Source of the DNA: Cyclobacterium jeungdonense
Lineage (GTDB): Bacteria > Bacteroidota > Bacteroidia > Cytophagales > Cyclobacteriaceae
DNA: 64,000 bases
Reading direction: 5' to 3'
Assembly (NCBI RefSeq): GCF_010994275.1
Contig: NZ_WMCD01000001.1
Span: 310,001 to 374,000 of the forward strand
Shown here: piece by piece, positions 29,859 through 38,283 of the stretch
Numbering within the stretch: position 1 is the stretch's first letter
How the letters are laid out: every line of letters starts with the position of its first letter
Program-made: the position numbers and the translations under genes
Notes under the pieces: generated by a model
Told to the model about the DNA's origin: nothing
Databases searched by the model: none
Seen by the model: only the letters and a program-made list of their open reading frames with translations

Positions 29859-30301
29859 AATTGTCCACACTATATTGAAAATACATTGGCCATGCATGAA
29901 GAATCGGTCCGGATTCCCATGTTCTTCTACTGGAATAAATTCAAAATTAATCAGACAATAACCGAAGCACTGGTTTGCAGTACTTCGGTTTTTGCGATGA
30001 TCTTGGATTTGGCCGGTTTGCCGATTCCGGATCATTTGAATGGAAAATCCCTATCGCCTATCCTGAGTGACCCTTCTACACAGATTCATGCGTATGTAGC
30101 CAGTGAAAGTGTGGGCGTCGGCGGTAAAATTGGAACAGGTCACCGAATGATACGATCCAAACCCAAAGTGATGATCCCAAGCGAAGTTCTTCTATCACCC
30201 GAAGGGGCATCAACTTTTTGGAAAGACAGGGGAGACAAGACACTCCTTTTTACCTGCAGGAAGTAAACCCGGAATTGCTCAAAAAATTGAGCGCTTATTG
30301 A
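29859..30301 (+). pseudogene. Sulfatase C-terminal remnant, frameshifted
   Basis: Directly after the oxidoreductase stop, an open frame without start reads MHEESVRIPMFFYWNKFKIN then SVFAMILDLAGLPIPDHLNG, the conserved late part of sulfatases. The catalytic N-terminal half with its formylglycine site is missing. Near 30240 the frame changes, and in the new frame the end reads FYLQEVNPELLKKLSAY before TGA at 30299-30301. This ending nearly matches the ending of the broken sulfatase at 21.5-23.0 kb (YLQEVNPELAKKLSSY), so the remnant may be a chimera of two sulfatase genes. It is not expected to be functional. Confidence 0.75.
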
Positions 30302-30507
30302 TGGGTTTTTAGCGGGAGGTCATTATTGGTTTATTGCCTGTCTTCCGTTCGCATGTTTATCGATAAGAATGGAAGCGCCGGATGGCCGTGGCTAAATTCT
30401 TCTGCTACCAGCAACAAATAACGAAAGCCCGGACCTGGCGGTTTTGATCGCATCCGCGTAGGTAGTTTTTTCACCCAAATGGGCAGCTTTTTTAGCCTGA
30501 AAATCGG

Positions 30508-30515
30508 TATATTTA
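30508..30515 (+). promoter_or_regulatory. TATATTTA box before Uma2 gene 1
   Basis: TATATTTA resembles the Bacteroidota -7 element (TAnnTTTG) and ends 4 bases before the ATG at 30520. The same box at nearly the same distance precedes the other two Uma2 genes. If it is a -7 element the transcript would be leaderless. Confidence 0.4.
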
Positions 30516-30519
30516 ATCC

Positions 30520-31128
30520 ATGGCAGCCAAACAAACCGATACCGTGAATGAACCGGATATGGAATACACCAACCATTCCTATGCAGACTACCTGACCTGG
30601 CAGATGGAAGAAGTGGTGGAACTGATCAAAGGGAAGGTTTTTAAAAAAGCGGCAGCCGCACCGAAAAGGATTCACCAAAAAGTATCTGGCGAATTGTCAT
30701 TTAGATTAACAGGGTTTTTAAAGGGGAAAAAATGCCAGGTGTATGCCGCACCCTTTGACGTACGGTTTCCTAAAAAATCCAAAGAAGATGATAAAATACA
30801 CGATGTGGTACAGCCGGACATTTGCGTGATTTGCGATCCGGAAAAACTGGACGAGCGGGGCTGCCTCGGAGCCCCGGACTTAATCGTAGAGATTCTTTCT
30901 CCCAGTAATAGTAAAACCGAATTAAAGCATAAGTTTGAACTGTACGAAGCGAGTGGGGTTCGTGAATATTGGATTATTCATGCGGAAACCCAGGATTTGC
31001 TGATCTATAGCCTTACGAAGGGAAAATACGTTCCTTCACGCCTGTTTACCTCCGGTGATGTGGTGGAGTCAAAAGTCATCAACGGGTTTAAACTGGATTT
31101 GGAGGAGTTTTTTGGGGATATCGAGTAG
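30520..31128 (+). CDS. Uma2-family (DUF820) putative endonuclease, copy 1
   Basis: A 202-residue cytoplasmic protein with a PD-(D/E)XK-like core: PDICVI (D100), GAPDLIVEILSPSNS (D120, E124), then ELKHKFELYE (K136/K138, Y142) and REYWII. Uma2 proteins are predicted nucleases that occur in many copies in some genomes; their role is unknown. Two further full copies (51.3 and 52.9 kb) and one broken partial copy (39.9 kb) are in this window. Neighbours are a sulfatase remnant and locus D, with no obvious partner. The residues expected for catalysis are present, so the protein is likely active. Confidence 0.88.
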   Translation: MAAKQTDTVNEPDMEYTNHSYADYLTWQMEEVVELIKGKVFKKAAAAPKRIHQKVSGELSFRLTGFLKGKKCQVYAAPFDVRFPKKSKEDDKIHDVVQPDICVICDPEKLDERGCLGAPDLIVEILSPSNSKTELKHKFELYEASGVREYWIIHAETQDLLIYSLTKGKYVPSRLFTSGDVVESKVINGFKLDLEEFFGDIE

Positions 31129-31452
31129 CATATAAATTCAATTTCCATATCCATTTGCAAGAGACCTGTTTGTTACGTTCAAAGGCCTATTTTGGACATA
31201 ATCACTTGACAAAGGCCGCAAATGATAGGATCAGGGTCGGGGTTAAAATGCCCAATCAATGAGTTTGGGAGAAGTGGATATTCATTTTATCTGGGATGAA
31301 GGGATGCGGGAGCTAGCTCCAATGCTTATTCGGCCTAAATCCATAGAAAATAGAACAAACTAAATTGTAGGAAAAGCACATAGAATTTGGTTTTATCTAG
31401 AATTATAGCGATAATTATACATCCCGATAATCTATAGCCCAATATAACCAAG
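31129..31452. promoter_or_regulatory. Gap with the conserved 15-base motif before the sigma remnant
   Basis: This 324-base gap carries TTATAGCGATAATTA at 31403-31417, identical to 13518-13532 before the locus B sigma gene, and the sequence around it up to the GTG is also similar. It therefore looks like the preserved promoter region of a former sigma gene. A 34-codon open frame at 31259-31363 has no recognisable content. Confidence 0.45.
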
Positions 31453-31660
31453 GTGAAAATCTATTCGGATTCAATTTCCTGTAATCTCTATGACAATTTT
31501 TTGCTGGTTCTAGGCAATGTACTGGAAGGTTTATGCCGATGCTATGCAAGGGTATTTTTCAAATACAGCTTGGCTAAAGGGAGAGATGAGGGGAATGTTA
31601 AGGGCTACGTTCTATATGATTACAATGATCTTTGGAAATATTATTTAAAACAATTAATCA
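31453..31660 (+). pseudogene. ECF sigma factor remnant (locus D)
   Basis: From the GTG at 31453 the reading frame gives MKIYSDSISCNLYDNF, FFKYSLAKGRDEG and NDLWKYY, which line up along about 70 residues with the start of the locus B sigma factor (MKIQENPISFQNWDDF, LFKYGLALVNDEA, IDLWKYH). After that the similarity ends; region 4 is absent and the open frame runs into the SusC start at 31718. No FecR gene lies between. Both the upstream sequence and the start codon context match locus B, so this is the stump of a sigma gene removed together with FecR by deletion. Confidence 0.72.
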
Positions 31661-31717
31661 GTTCTTTTTACGAAAAATATTTCTTTGACCGAATAGACAA
31701 GCAAATGATTTATAGAT

Positions 31718-34700
31718 ATGAAAAAATCACTACTTAAGCATGTAACTTACATGACCAAATTATTTAGCATTGCTTTCACCCTACAGTGTCTCAGTATGGA
31801 TCTACTTCTTGCCTGGAGCGGTAACGCCCAGGAGATAGGCAAAGGAGTAGTAAGCGTGGAAAGCCAAATAACAGGAAGCCGGTATGACCGGATGGTATTC
31901 CTAACTACATCCAATTTAAGATTGAAGCAGGAGGGATGGAAGATCCATACGGTGAGATCCGATAAGAAAAATTTGGTACCGGTTACTGAAGGGGTGGATA
32001 TTACCGTTTCAGGTACAGTTACCGATGAAAACGGAGAACCTTTACCAGGGGCTTCGATTACCGTGCTTGGCACCACCTCGGGTACCGTCACAGATATAGA
32101 TGGTAATTACTCCATTACCGTTCCGGATGAAGCAAGCCTGGTGTTTTCATACATTGGCTATGAATCAAAAACCGTAGCAATAGGCACCCAAACCACCGTT
32201 AACATTACCCTTATACAGGATGCTTCCTCCCTGGATGAGGTAGTGGTCGTAGGATATGGAACAGTGAGAAAAAGTGACCTTACGGGCTCAGTCAGTTCCA
32301 TTCAGGCTGATAAGTTGAATACGGATTCCCAGGCATCGGTAGAGCAGATCATTCAGGGAAGGCTTCCGGGTGTGCAGGTTACACAGGCAAGTGCCCGACC
32401 AGGCGGAAATTTTTCCATTAGAATAAGAGGATCGAATTCCATAACCGCCGGGAATGAACCGCTATATGTGATCGACGGACTTCCCGGAGCAAATCCGGAA
32501 AATTCCTTAAATCCTTCCGATATAAAATCCATAGAAGTATTAAAGGATGCCTCTGCCACATCAATTTATGGCGCAAGAGGGTCAAACGGAGTTGTATTGA
32601 TAACCACCAAAAGCGGAAAGCAAAATAGTCCTTTAACTATCAATTATAATGTAACGACCAGCATTCAAGCTGCCACGAAAACATTAGACATGATGAATGC
32701 CCAACAATACATGTCATTTTACAATGATTTGTACCTCGATAGAGGTCGGGAACCTATCTTTAATCAAAATGACTTTGCCACCATAGGTGCAGGTACAGAT
32801 TGGCAAGGCGAGATTTTCCGCTCGGCACCCATTCAGGAACATCGTGTTTCTTTTTCGGGTGGATCTGAGGATACCCAGTATTTCTTATCCTTAAATGCTT
32901 TTGATCAGGATGGCATCGTTATAAGTTCTGGTTTTAAAAGGTTTTCCGGCCGGATAAATCTTACTCATTCTGTGGGAGATAAGTTAAAGGTGGGGATCAA
33001 TTTCAATAATAGCTATGTAAAAGAGGATCAAGTGCCACTTGGACTTGGAGTTAACGCTACTGCTGGTGTGATTGCGGCGGCATTACAATTACCACCTACA
33101 GAACCGGTATTCAATAGCGATGGGACCTACTCAACTAGCCTGCAGGATTTAAGCAATCCGGTGGCTCAGGCCCGAACGATGGATCGATTTGAAAGAAGAA
33201 CACGTCTTTTTGGCAATGGATTTTTGGAATATGAGCTCATCAGTGATTTGAAGGCAAAACTAAATTTGGGTGTGGATCAGAGCATTGCAAGAAGTGATAC
33301 TTTTGATGATGTGGTGACTCAAATTGGACTTTTGCGACAAGGTCAGGCGTCGCAAAGTTTAAGCGAAAATAATAGTTATGTTTTTGAACTTACATTGGAT
33401 TACAATAAGATAATTCATGGTCAGCATAGGTTGAATTTGCTTGGTGGTTATTCTTACCAGGAATTCATCAGTTCAGGGTTTAATGCAAGCGCAATGAGTT
33501 TCCCCACCACATCTTTCGGGCCAAATAATTTGGGTTCTGGTGATCCTTTCCTAAATGAAGTGGGGTCATTTAAGGGTAAAAACAATATTGTTTCAGGTTT
33601 TGGCAGGGTGAACTACTCTTATGATGAACGTTTTTTGATGACGGCATCATTTAGGGCGGACGGGTCTTCTAGATTCGGAGCGAACAACAAATTCGCCTAC
33701 TTCCCATCAGGAGCCCTGGCATGGAATATATCCAATGAGTCTTTCTTCCCGAAGGAAGGTCTTGTTTCCGATTTAAAATTAAGGGCTAGCTATGGGGTGA
33801 GTGGAAACCAGGAAATTGATAATGGAAGATCGCTTGTTCTTTTGGGTTCAGGACCAATTGCCGTTTTTAATGGCGATGAATACCAATCAATTGCTCCTAC
33901 TCAATTGGCAAATCCGGATCTAAGATGGGAAACAACAGAATCCTTTAATCTAGGAGTTGATTTAGGCATGCTTTTCGGGAGAATTACCGGTTCAGTGGAA
34001 TACTTCCAGAACAATACCAGGGACTTATTATTGCTGTTACCCATCCCTACTACTACAGGCTTTGGTAATTCTTTACAAAATGTAGGGAATACCAGAAACA
34101 GTGGTTTTGAACTTTCATTATCGTCAAGGAACTTCGTCGGTAATTTTTCATGGATAACAGATATAAATTTGGCCACAGTGAAAAACGAGGTTACTAACCT
34201 TGGACTGTTGCCCAGGATTCTTCAAGGCGGTACCCGGTTCATGCAAGATTATACGATTTTGGAAGTGGGCAGCCCTGTCAATGCTTATTATGGTCATGTG
34301 TTTGATGGAGTAATTCAGTCTGCAGAGGAGTTGGCCAATTCACCCACTCAGACAAACGGTGCAGTCGGCAGTAGAAAATTCCAGGATTTGAACGGTGATA
34401 ATGTGATTAACGATCAGGATAGAACCATTATAGGCGATCCATTTCCTAATTTCACTGTAGGGCTAAATAACACGTTATCCTACAAAGGCTTTACACTTGA
34501 TGTATTCTTAGAGGGTAAATTTGGTTTTGAAATGGCAAATTTCACAAAAATTGACTCTGAAAATCCAATCGATGATTTAAGAAACAGACAAACCTATGTT
34601 TTGGATAGATGGACTCCTGATAACCCAACGAACGAGAACCCGTCTTTTGTTAACCCTTCCCGAACCTATGATTTCAATACCAGGGTAGTAGAAGATGCTT

Positions 34701-34930
34701 CTTTTGTAAGATTAAGAAGTGCCAGGATTGCATACGCCTTTCCGAACTTAAATATTAAGGGTATTGGATCATTGCTTCTATTTGCATCAGGTCAGAACCT
34801 GGTCACCTGGACCGACTACAGTGGTTATAATCCCGATATTAACTCTTTGGGAACTTCGAATTTAAGGATTGATTATAGCGCGTACCCACTTGCCAGAACA
34901 TATGCAATCGGAATTAATGTAAATTTTTGA
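31718..34930 (+). CDS. SusC/RagA-type TonB-dependent receptor with half-deleted STN domain (locus D)
   Basis: An outer-membrane importer of 1070 residues. The signal peptide (LAWSGNAQ end) is almost identical to that of the locus B SusC. Where locus B has a complete STN domain, this protein keeps only its last part: SNLRLKQEGWKIHTVRSDKK aligns with TNLRFKQVNETIHVKNSEQG; about 38 residues before it are missing in frame. The carboxypeptidase-regulatory-like domain (SGTVTDENGEPLPGASITVL), TonB box (DEVVVVGYGTVRKSD), plug and barrel are intact, so transport should work while STN-FecR signalling should not. SusD follows after a 104-base gap that holds a long hairpin. Confidence 0.94.
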   Translation: MKKSLLKHVTYMTKLFSIAFTLQCLSMDLLLAWSGNAQEIGKGVVSVESQITGSRYDRMVFLTTSNLRLKQEGWKIHTVRSDKKNLVPVTEGVDITVSGTVTDENGEPLPGASITVLGTTSGTVTDIDGNYSITVPDEASLVFSYIGYESKTVAIGTQTTVNITLIQDASSLDEVVVVGYGTVRKSDLTGSVSSIQADKLNTDSQASVEQIIQGRLPGVQVTQASARPGGNFSIRIRGSNSITAGNEPLYVIDGLPGANPENSLNPSDIKSIEVLKDASATSIYGARGSNGVVLITTKSGKQNSPLTINYNVTTSIQAATKTLDMMNAQQYMSFYNDLYLDRGREPIFNQNDFATIGAGTDWQGEIFRSAPIQEHRVSFSGGSEDTQYFLSLNAFDQDGIVISSGFKRFSGRINLTHSVGDKLKVGINFNNSYVKEDQVPLGLGVNATAGVIAAALQLPPTEPVFNSDGTYSTSLQDLSNPVAQARTMDRFERRTRLFGNGFLEYELISDLKAKLNLGVDQSIARSDTFDDVVTQIGLLRQGQASQSLSENNSYVFELTLDYNKIIHGQHRLNLLGGYSYQEFISSGFNASAMSFPTTSFGPNNLGSGDPFLNEVGSFKGKNNIVSGFGRVNYSYDERFLMTASFRADGSSRFGANNKFAYFPSGALAWNISNESFFPKEGLVSDLKLRASYGVSGNQEIDNGRSLVLLGSGPIAVFNGDEYQSIAPTQLANPDLRWETTESFNLGVDLGMLFGRITGSVEYFQNNTRDLLLLLPIPTTTGFGNSLQNVGNTRNSGFELSLSSRNFVGNFSWITDINLATVKNEVTNLGLLPRILQGGTRFMQDYTILEVGSPVNAYYGHVFDGVIQSAEELANSPTQTNGAVGSRKFQDLNGDNVINDQDRTIIGDPFPNFTVGLNNTLSYKGFTLDVFLEGKFGFEMANFTKIDSENPIDDLRNRQTYVLDRWTPDNPTNENPSFVNPSRTYDFNTRVVEDASFVRLRSARIAYAFPNLNIKGIGSLLLFASGQNLVTWTDYSGYNPDINSLGTSNLRIDYSAYPLARTYAIGINVNF

Positions 34931-34946
34931 AAATATGAAATCGACA

Positions 34947-34993
34947 CGATTAAAATCATCATTAAACACACAGGGCAATGATTATTTTAATCG
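34947..34993 (+). promoter_or_regulatory. Long hairpin between SusC and SusD (locus D)
   Basis: CGATTAAAATCATCATT (34947-34963) pairs with AATGATTATTTTAATCG (34977-34993) with a single mismatch and a 13-base loop. The other four SusC-SusD junctions in the window are 13-32 bases long and have no room for such a structure. It may attenuate or process the message between the two genes. Confidence 0.55.
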
Positions 34994-35034
34994 TCAAAGA
35001 TTCCATCTGACCAATAAAAAAAATATATAAACAG

Positions 35035-36489
35035 ATGAAAAAGATAAAATCACATAAATCCCTTATTTGGTTGGCAATGATTTGTTCAGTGCTAATTTCA
35101 TGCGAAGACTTATTGGAAGAAGAAACCTTCACCGTCCTAAGTCCCAATGATTTTTTCAACACAGGCGATGATCTCGATGTAGTTCTTAATTCGGTATATG
35201 GTGAATTAAGGTATAGCGATATAAAGCGAGACGGGGTGACGCTTCAGGAAGTAAACACGGATATTGCATTGGAACGTGGCGGAGGGATATTTACCTTTAA
35301 TGAACCAATTGAAGAATTCACCTGGACAAGCTCGCACCAATGGATCAGGAATATGTGGGAACGCCGTTACCGTACGATTTTTAGGACAAACGTTGTCTTG
35401 GATAATGCCAATGCTATTGAAATGAATGAAGATAGAAAAAGAGAAACCATTGCGGAGGCAAGGTTTTTACGGGCATTCAACTATTATCTATTGTATGATC
35501 TATTTGGTCCTGTTCCCCTTATTACAGATAGCCAAACAACTGTAACGGATCGGCCATCAAGAGCTTCTGAACAAGAAATAATTTCATTCATTGAAGATGA
35601 ATTCATAGCTGCTGCGAATGCCCTGCCTGTGGAACCAAGAAATTCCGAATACGGGCGTGCCACCAAAGGGGCTGCGCTTGGAGCTTTGACCAAGTTTTAT
35701 ATGATGACAAAAAAGTGGACTGAAGCTGCATCTGCTGGCAGACAGGTAATGGATCTTGGGATATATGATTTGTTTACCCAGGGTGATAGAACTGAGTTGT
35801 TCAGTCCCGAAAACCAAAGAGATAACGAATTCATATTTGTGGCAGTTATGTCGGATAATCCGGATGATAATACTGGAGACGGGTGGCTAAGCCACGTCGT
35901 TCCCAGAGGTTATCAATGGCAATATCCTCCTCGTGTCATATTTGCTGCCGAGTATAAAATATGGTCTGCTTTTTTAGAACTTTTTGATCCTGAGGATGAA
36001 AGGTTAAAAGCATTTTTATTTGAGTTTGTCAATGGAGAAGGTGAGACAATTGTTTTAGGCAAAGATAATGCACGAAGTATGAAATTTCCTGAATATCCAA
36101 GTCAGGGGATAAGCCGTTCATCTGATGATTTTCCTTTTATAAGGTACGCAGATATCCTTCTTTCGAGATCGGAAGCTTTGAACGAAATCAATGGCCCCAA
36201 TCAAGAATCCATAGATTTGTTGAACATGGTAAGGGAAGCCGCCGGAGTTTCCACTTTCACCGTTAACGAATTTGCAAGCAAGGAAGATTTAAGGAATTTT
36301 ATTTTAGACGAAAGAGGCAGGGAATTCCATACCGAGGCATTAAGAAGGCAAGATCTGATCCGTCACGGTAAATTTATAGAAATGGCAAAAGACCGTGGTA
36401 AACCTGCTATGGACCATCAGGTAAGGTACCCCATTCCACAAACTGAAATTGAACGAAATCCGAATTTAACTCAAAATGAAGGATATTAG
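35035..36489 (+). CDS. SusD/RagB-family glycan-binding lipoprotein (locus D)
   Basis: A 484-residue lipoprotein, the shortest SusD here. Lipobox LISC near residue 23, then EDLLEEETFTVLSPNDFFNT, helical repeats (AEARFLRAFNYYLLYDLFGP), and the closing motif YPIPQTEIERNPNLTQNEGY. It partners the upstream SusC. With sigma, FecR and STN lost, this pair must be constitutive or under another regulator. Confidence 0.94.
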   Translation: MKKIKSHKSLIWLAMICSVLISCEDLLEEETFTVLSPNDFFNTGDDLDVVLNSVYGELRYSDIKRDGVTLQEVNTDIALERGGGIFTFNEPIEEFTWTSSHQWIRNMWERRYRTIFRTNVVLDNANAIEMNEDRKRETIAEARFLRAFNYYLLYDLFGPVPLITDSQTTVTDRPSRASEQEIISFIEDEFIAAANALPVEPRNSEYGRATKGAALGALTKFYMMTKKWTEAASAGRQVMDLGIYDLFTQGDRTELFSPENQRDNEFIFVAVMSDNPDDNTGDGWLSHVVPRGYQWQYPPRVIFAAEYKIWSAFLELFDPEDERLKAFLFEFVNGEGETIVLGKDNARSMKFPEYPSQGISRSSDDFPFIRYADILLSRSEALNEINGPNQESIDLLNMVREAAGVSTFTVNEFASKEDLRNFILDERGREFHTEALRRQDLIRHGKFIEMAKDRGKPAMDHQVRYPIPQTEIERNPNLTQNEGY

Positions 36490-36642
36490 ATCATCTTGGT
36501 TTAGGTTACCTTACGTTTTCACTTTCTGTTTTTTGGAAATTTATCCGGGTAAATGGTCATTTGAAAATTGTAAAGCCCTTGAATATAGGGGTAAAAATTC
36601 CGAAACTTTTTTCTTACATAAAATAAATCTAATATAAAGTTA

Positions 36643-38268
36643 ATGAAAAGAAATAGCATAATTTTTGGAGTTCTTTTAGGCACCGTACTGGCGACGGCCT
36701 GCAACACAGAAGAGAAGAATAAAACATCTCCGCCCAATATCGTTTTTATCATGAGCGATGACCATGCCTATCAGGCCATCAGCGCCTATGGTCATGGATT
36801 GAATGAAACGCCCCAAATTGATCGGTTGGCTAAAGAAGGTGCGATTTTTACACGGGCCACGGTTACCAATTCCATTTGTGCCCCCAGTCGTGCGGTAGTT
36901 TTGACCGGGAAACACAGCTTTCTCAATGGGAAAGTAGACAATGTGCAACCCTTCGACTGGGACCAGAATAATTTTGCCAAGATGCTTCAAAAAGCGGGTT
37001 ACAATACGGCCATGATAGGAAAGATTCATTTGGATGGCCTTCCTCAGGGATTTGACCATTCCATGGTATTGCCTGGGCAGGGTCATTATTACAACCCCGA
37101 TTTTCTGGTTAATGGAGAACGGAAACAGTTTGAAGGGTATGTTACCGAACTCACTACCCAATTTGCCTTGGATTGGCTCAAAGAAGGACGGGATAAGGAA
37201 AAGCCCTTTCTTTTGATTTACAACCAAAAGGCCCCCCATCGAAATTGGAAACCTGCACCAAAATACCTAACACTTTACGACGATAAGAATTTTGATCCGC
37301 CTTCCAATTATTTTGATGACCTTACTAATTATGAAGGCAGGGGCACGGCTGCCAAAGAACAGGAAATGGAAATCGATGGACATGCCAGGTGGGGTCATGA
37401 CTTTAAATTTGAGGTGGACCCTAAAGGAGACAGCACCGGATTTACCAGGGAATTGGAACGGTTAACAGTAGAGCAAAGGGCCCATTGGAGGGAAGCTTAC
37501 AACCCAAAAAACCAGGCTTTTTTGGAAGCTTATCCCCAGGCGGAAGGGATTGCCTTTGAGGATAAAGAAAAAGAAAGGGAAATAAGTATCTGGAAATTCA
37601 ACAGGTATATCAAGGACTACCTGAGAACCATTAAGTCCGTGGATGACGGAGTAGGAGAGGTATTGGACTACCTGGAAGAAAATGGGCTGGCAGAAAATAC
37701 CATTGTGGTCTACACCTCCGACCAGGGGTTTTACCTGGGAGAACATGGCTGGTTTGACAAAAGGTTTATGTATGAGCAATCTTTCCGAACCCCCTTATTG
37801 GTCCGATATCCCAAAGAAATTAAGCCTGGGACGGAGATCGATAAACTGGTCCAAAACCTGGATTTTGCGCCTACCTTGCTGGACTATGCCGGGGTTGAGG
37901 TTGCCCCGGAAATGCAGGGTAAGTCTTTCAGAAGCCTGGTAAGCGGCCAATCCGATGAATGGAGAGATGCTGTTTACTATACTTATTATGAATACCCATC
38001 CGTGCACATGGTCAAGAGGCACTATGGGGTGGCCACCGAAAGATATAAACTCATGCATTTTTATTATGACATTGATGAATGGGAAATGTATGATCTACAA
38101 AAAGATCCCAATGAAATGAACAATGTCTATAATGATCCATCATATGGGGAAGTGAGGGAAGAATTGCACCAAAAATTGGAGGATCTTCGGAAGGAGTATG
38201 GGGATTCTGATGAAATGAATCAAAAATACCTGAAGGCTTATTTGGAGTATAGAAACAACCAGCAATAA
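36643..38268 (+). CDS. Sulfatase (S1 family), lipoprotein
   Basis: A 541-residue exported sulfatase with lipobox ATAC (C20), metal site SDDHAY (residues 38-43), and formylglycine motif CAPSR (C79). The DQGFYLGEHGWFDKRFMYEQ block and the C-terminal YKLMHFYYDIDEWEMYDLQK are typical of the choline-sulfatase/iduronate-sulfatase-like branch that removes sulfate esters from glycans. It is followed 15 bases later by a second sulfatase, and both lie behind locus D SusD, so the three probably serve one sulfated substrate. Length and catalytic residues are complete. A sulfatase-maturating enzyme is needed but is not in the window. Confidence 0.93.
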   Translation: MKRNSIIFGVLLGTVLATACNTEEKNKTSPPNIVFIMSDDHAYQAISAYGHGLNETPQIDRLAKEGAIFTRATVTNSICAPSRAVVLTGKHSFLNGKVDNVQPFDWDQNNFAKMLQKAGYNTAMIGKIHLDGLPQGFDHSMVLPGQGHYYNPDFLVNGERKQFEGYVTELTTQFALDWLKEGRDKEKPFLLIYNQKAPHRNWKPAPKYLTLYDDKNFDPPSNYFDDLTNYEGRGTAAKEQEMEIDGHARWGHDFKFEVDPKGDSTGFTRELERLTVEQRAHWREAYNPKNQAFLEAYPQAEGIAFEDKEKEREISIWKFNRYIKDYLRTIKSVDDGVGEVLDYLEENGLAENTIVVYTSDQGFYLGEHGWFDKRFMYEQSFRTPLLVRYPKEIKPGTEIDKLVQNLDFAPTLLDYAGVEVAPEMQGKSFRSLVSGQSDEWRDAVYYTYYEYPSVHMVKRHYGVATERYKLMHFYYDIDEWEMYDLQKDPNEMNNVYNDPSYGEVREELHQKLEDLRKEYGDSDEMNQKYLKAYLEYRNNQQ

Positions 38269-38283
38269 GCTAATTAAAAGAAA

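Noticed and set aside
31259..31363. 34-codon open frame starting MSLGEVDIHF
   Set aside because: Too short and without features; it lies between Uma2 copy 1 and the sigma remnant.
36676..37239. 187-codon minus-strand open frame inside a sulfatase gene
   Set aside because: It is fully antisense to a well-supported sulfatase with intact catalytic motifs and has no domain pattern of its own.
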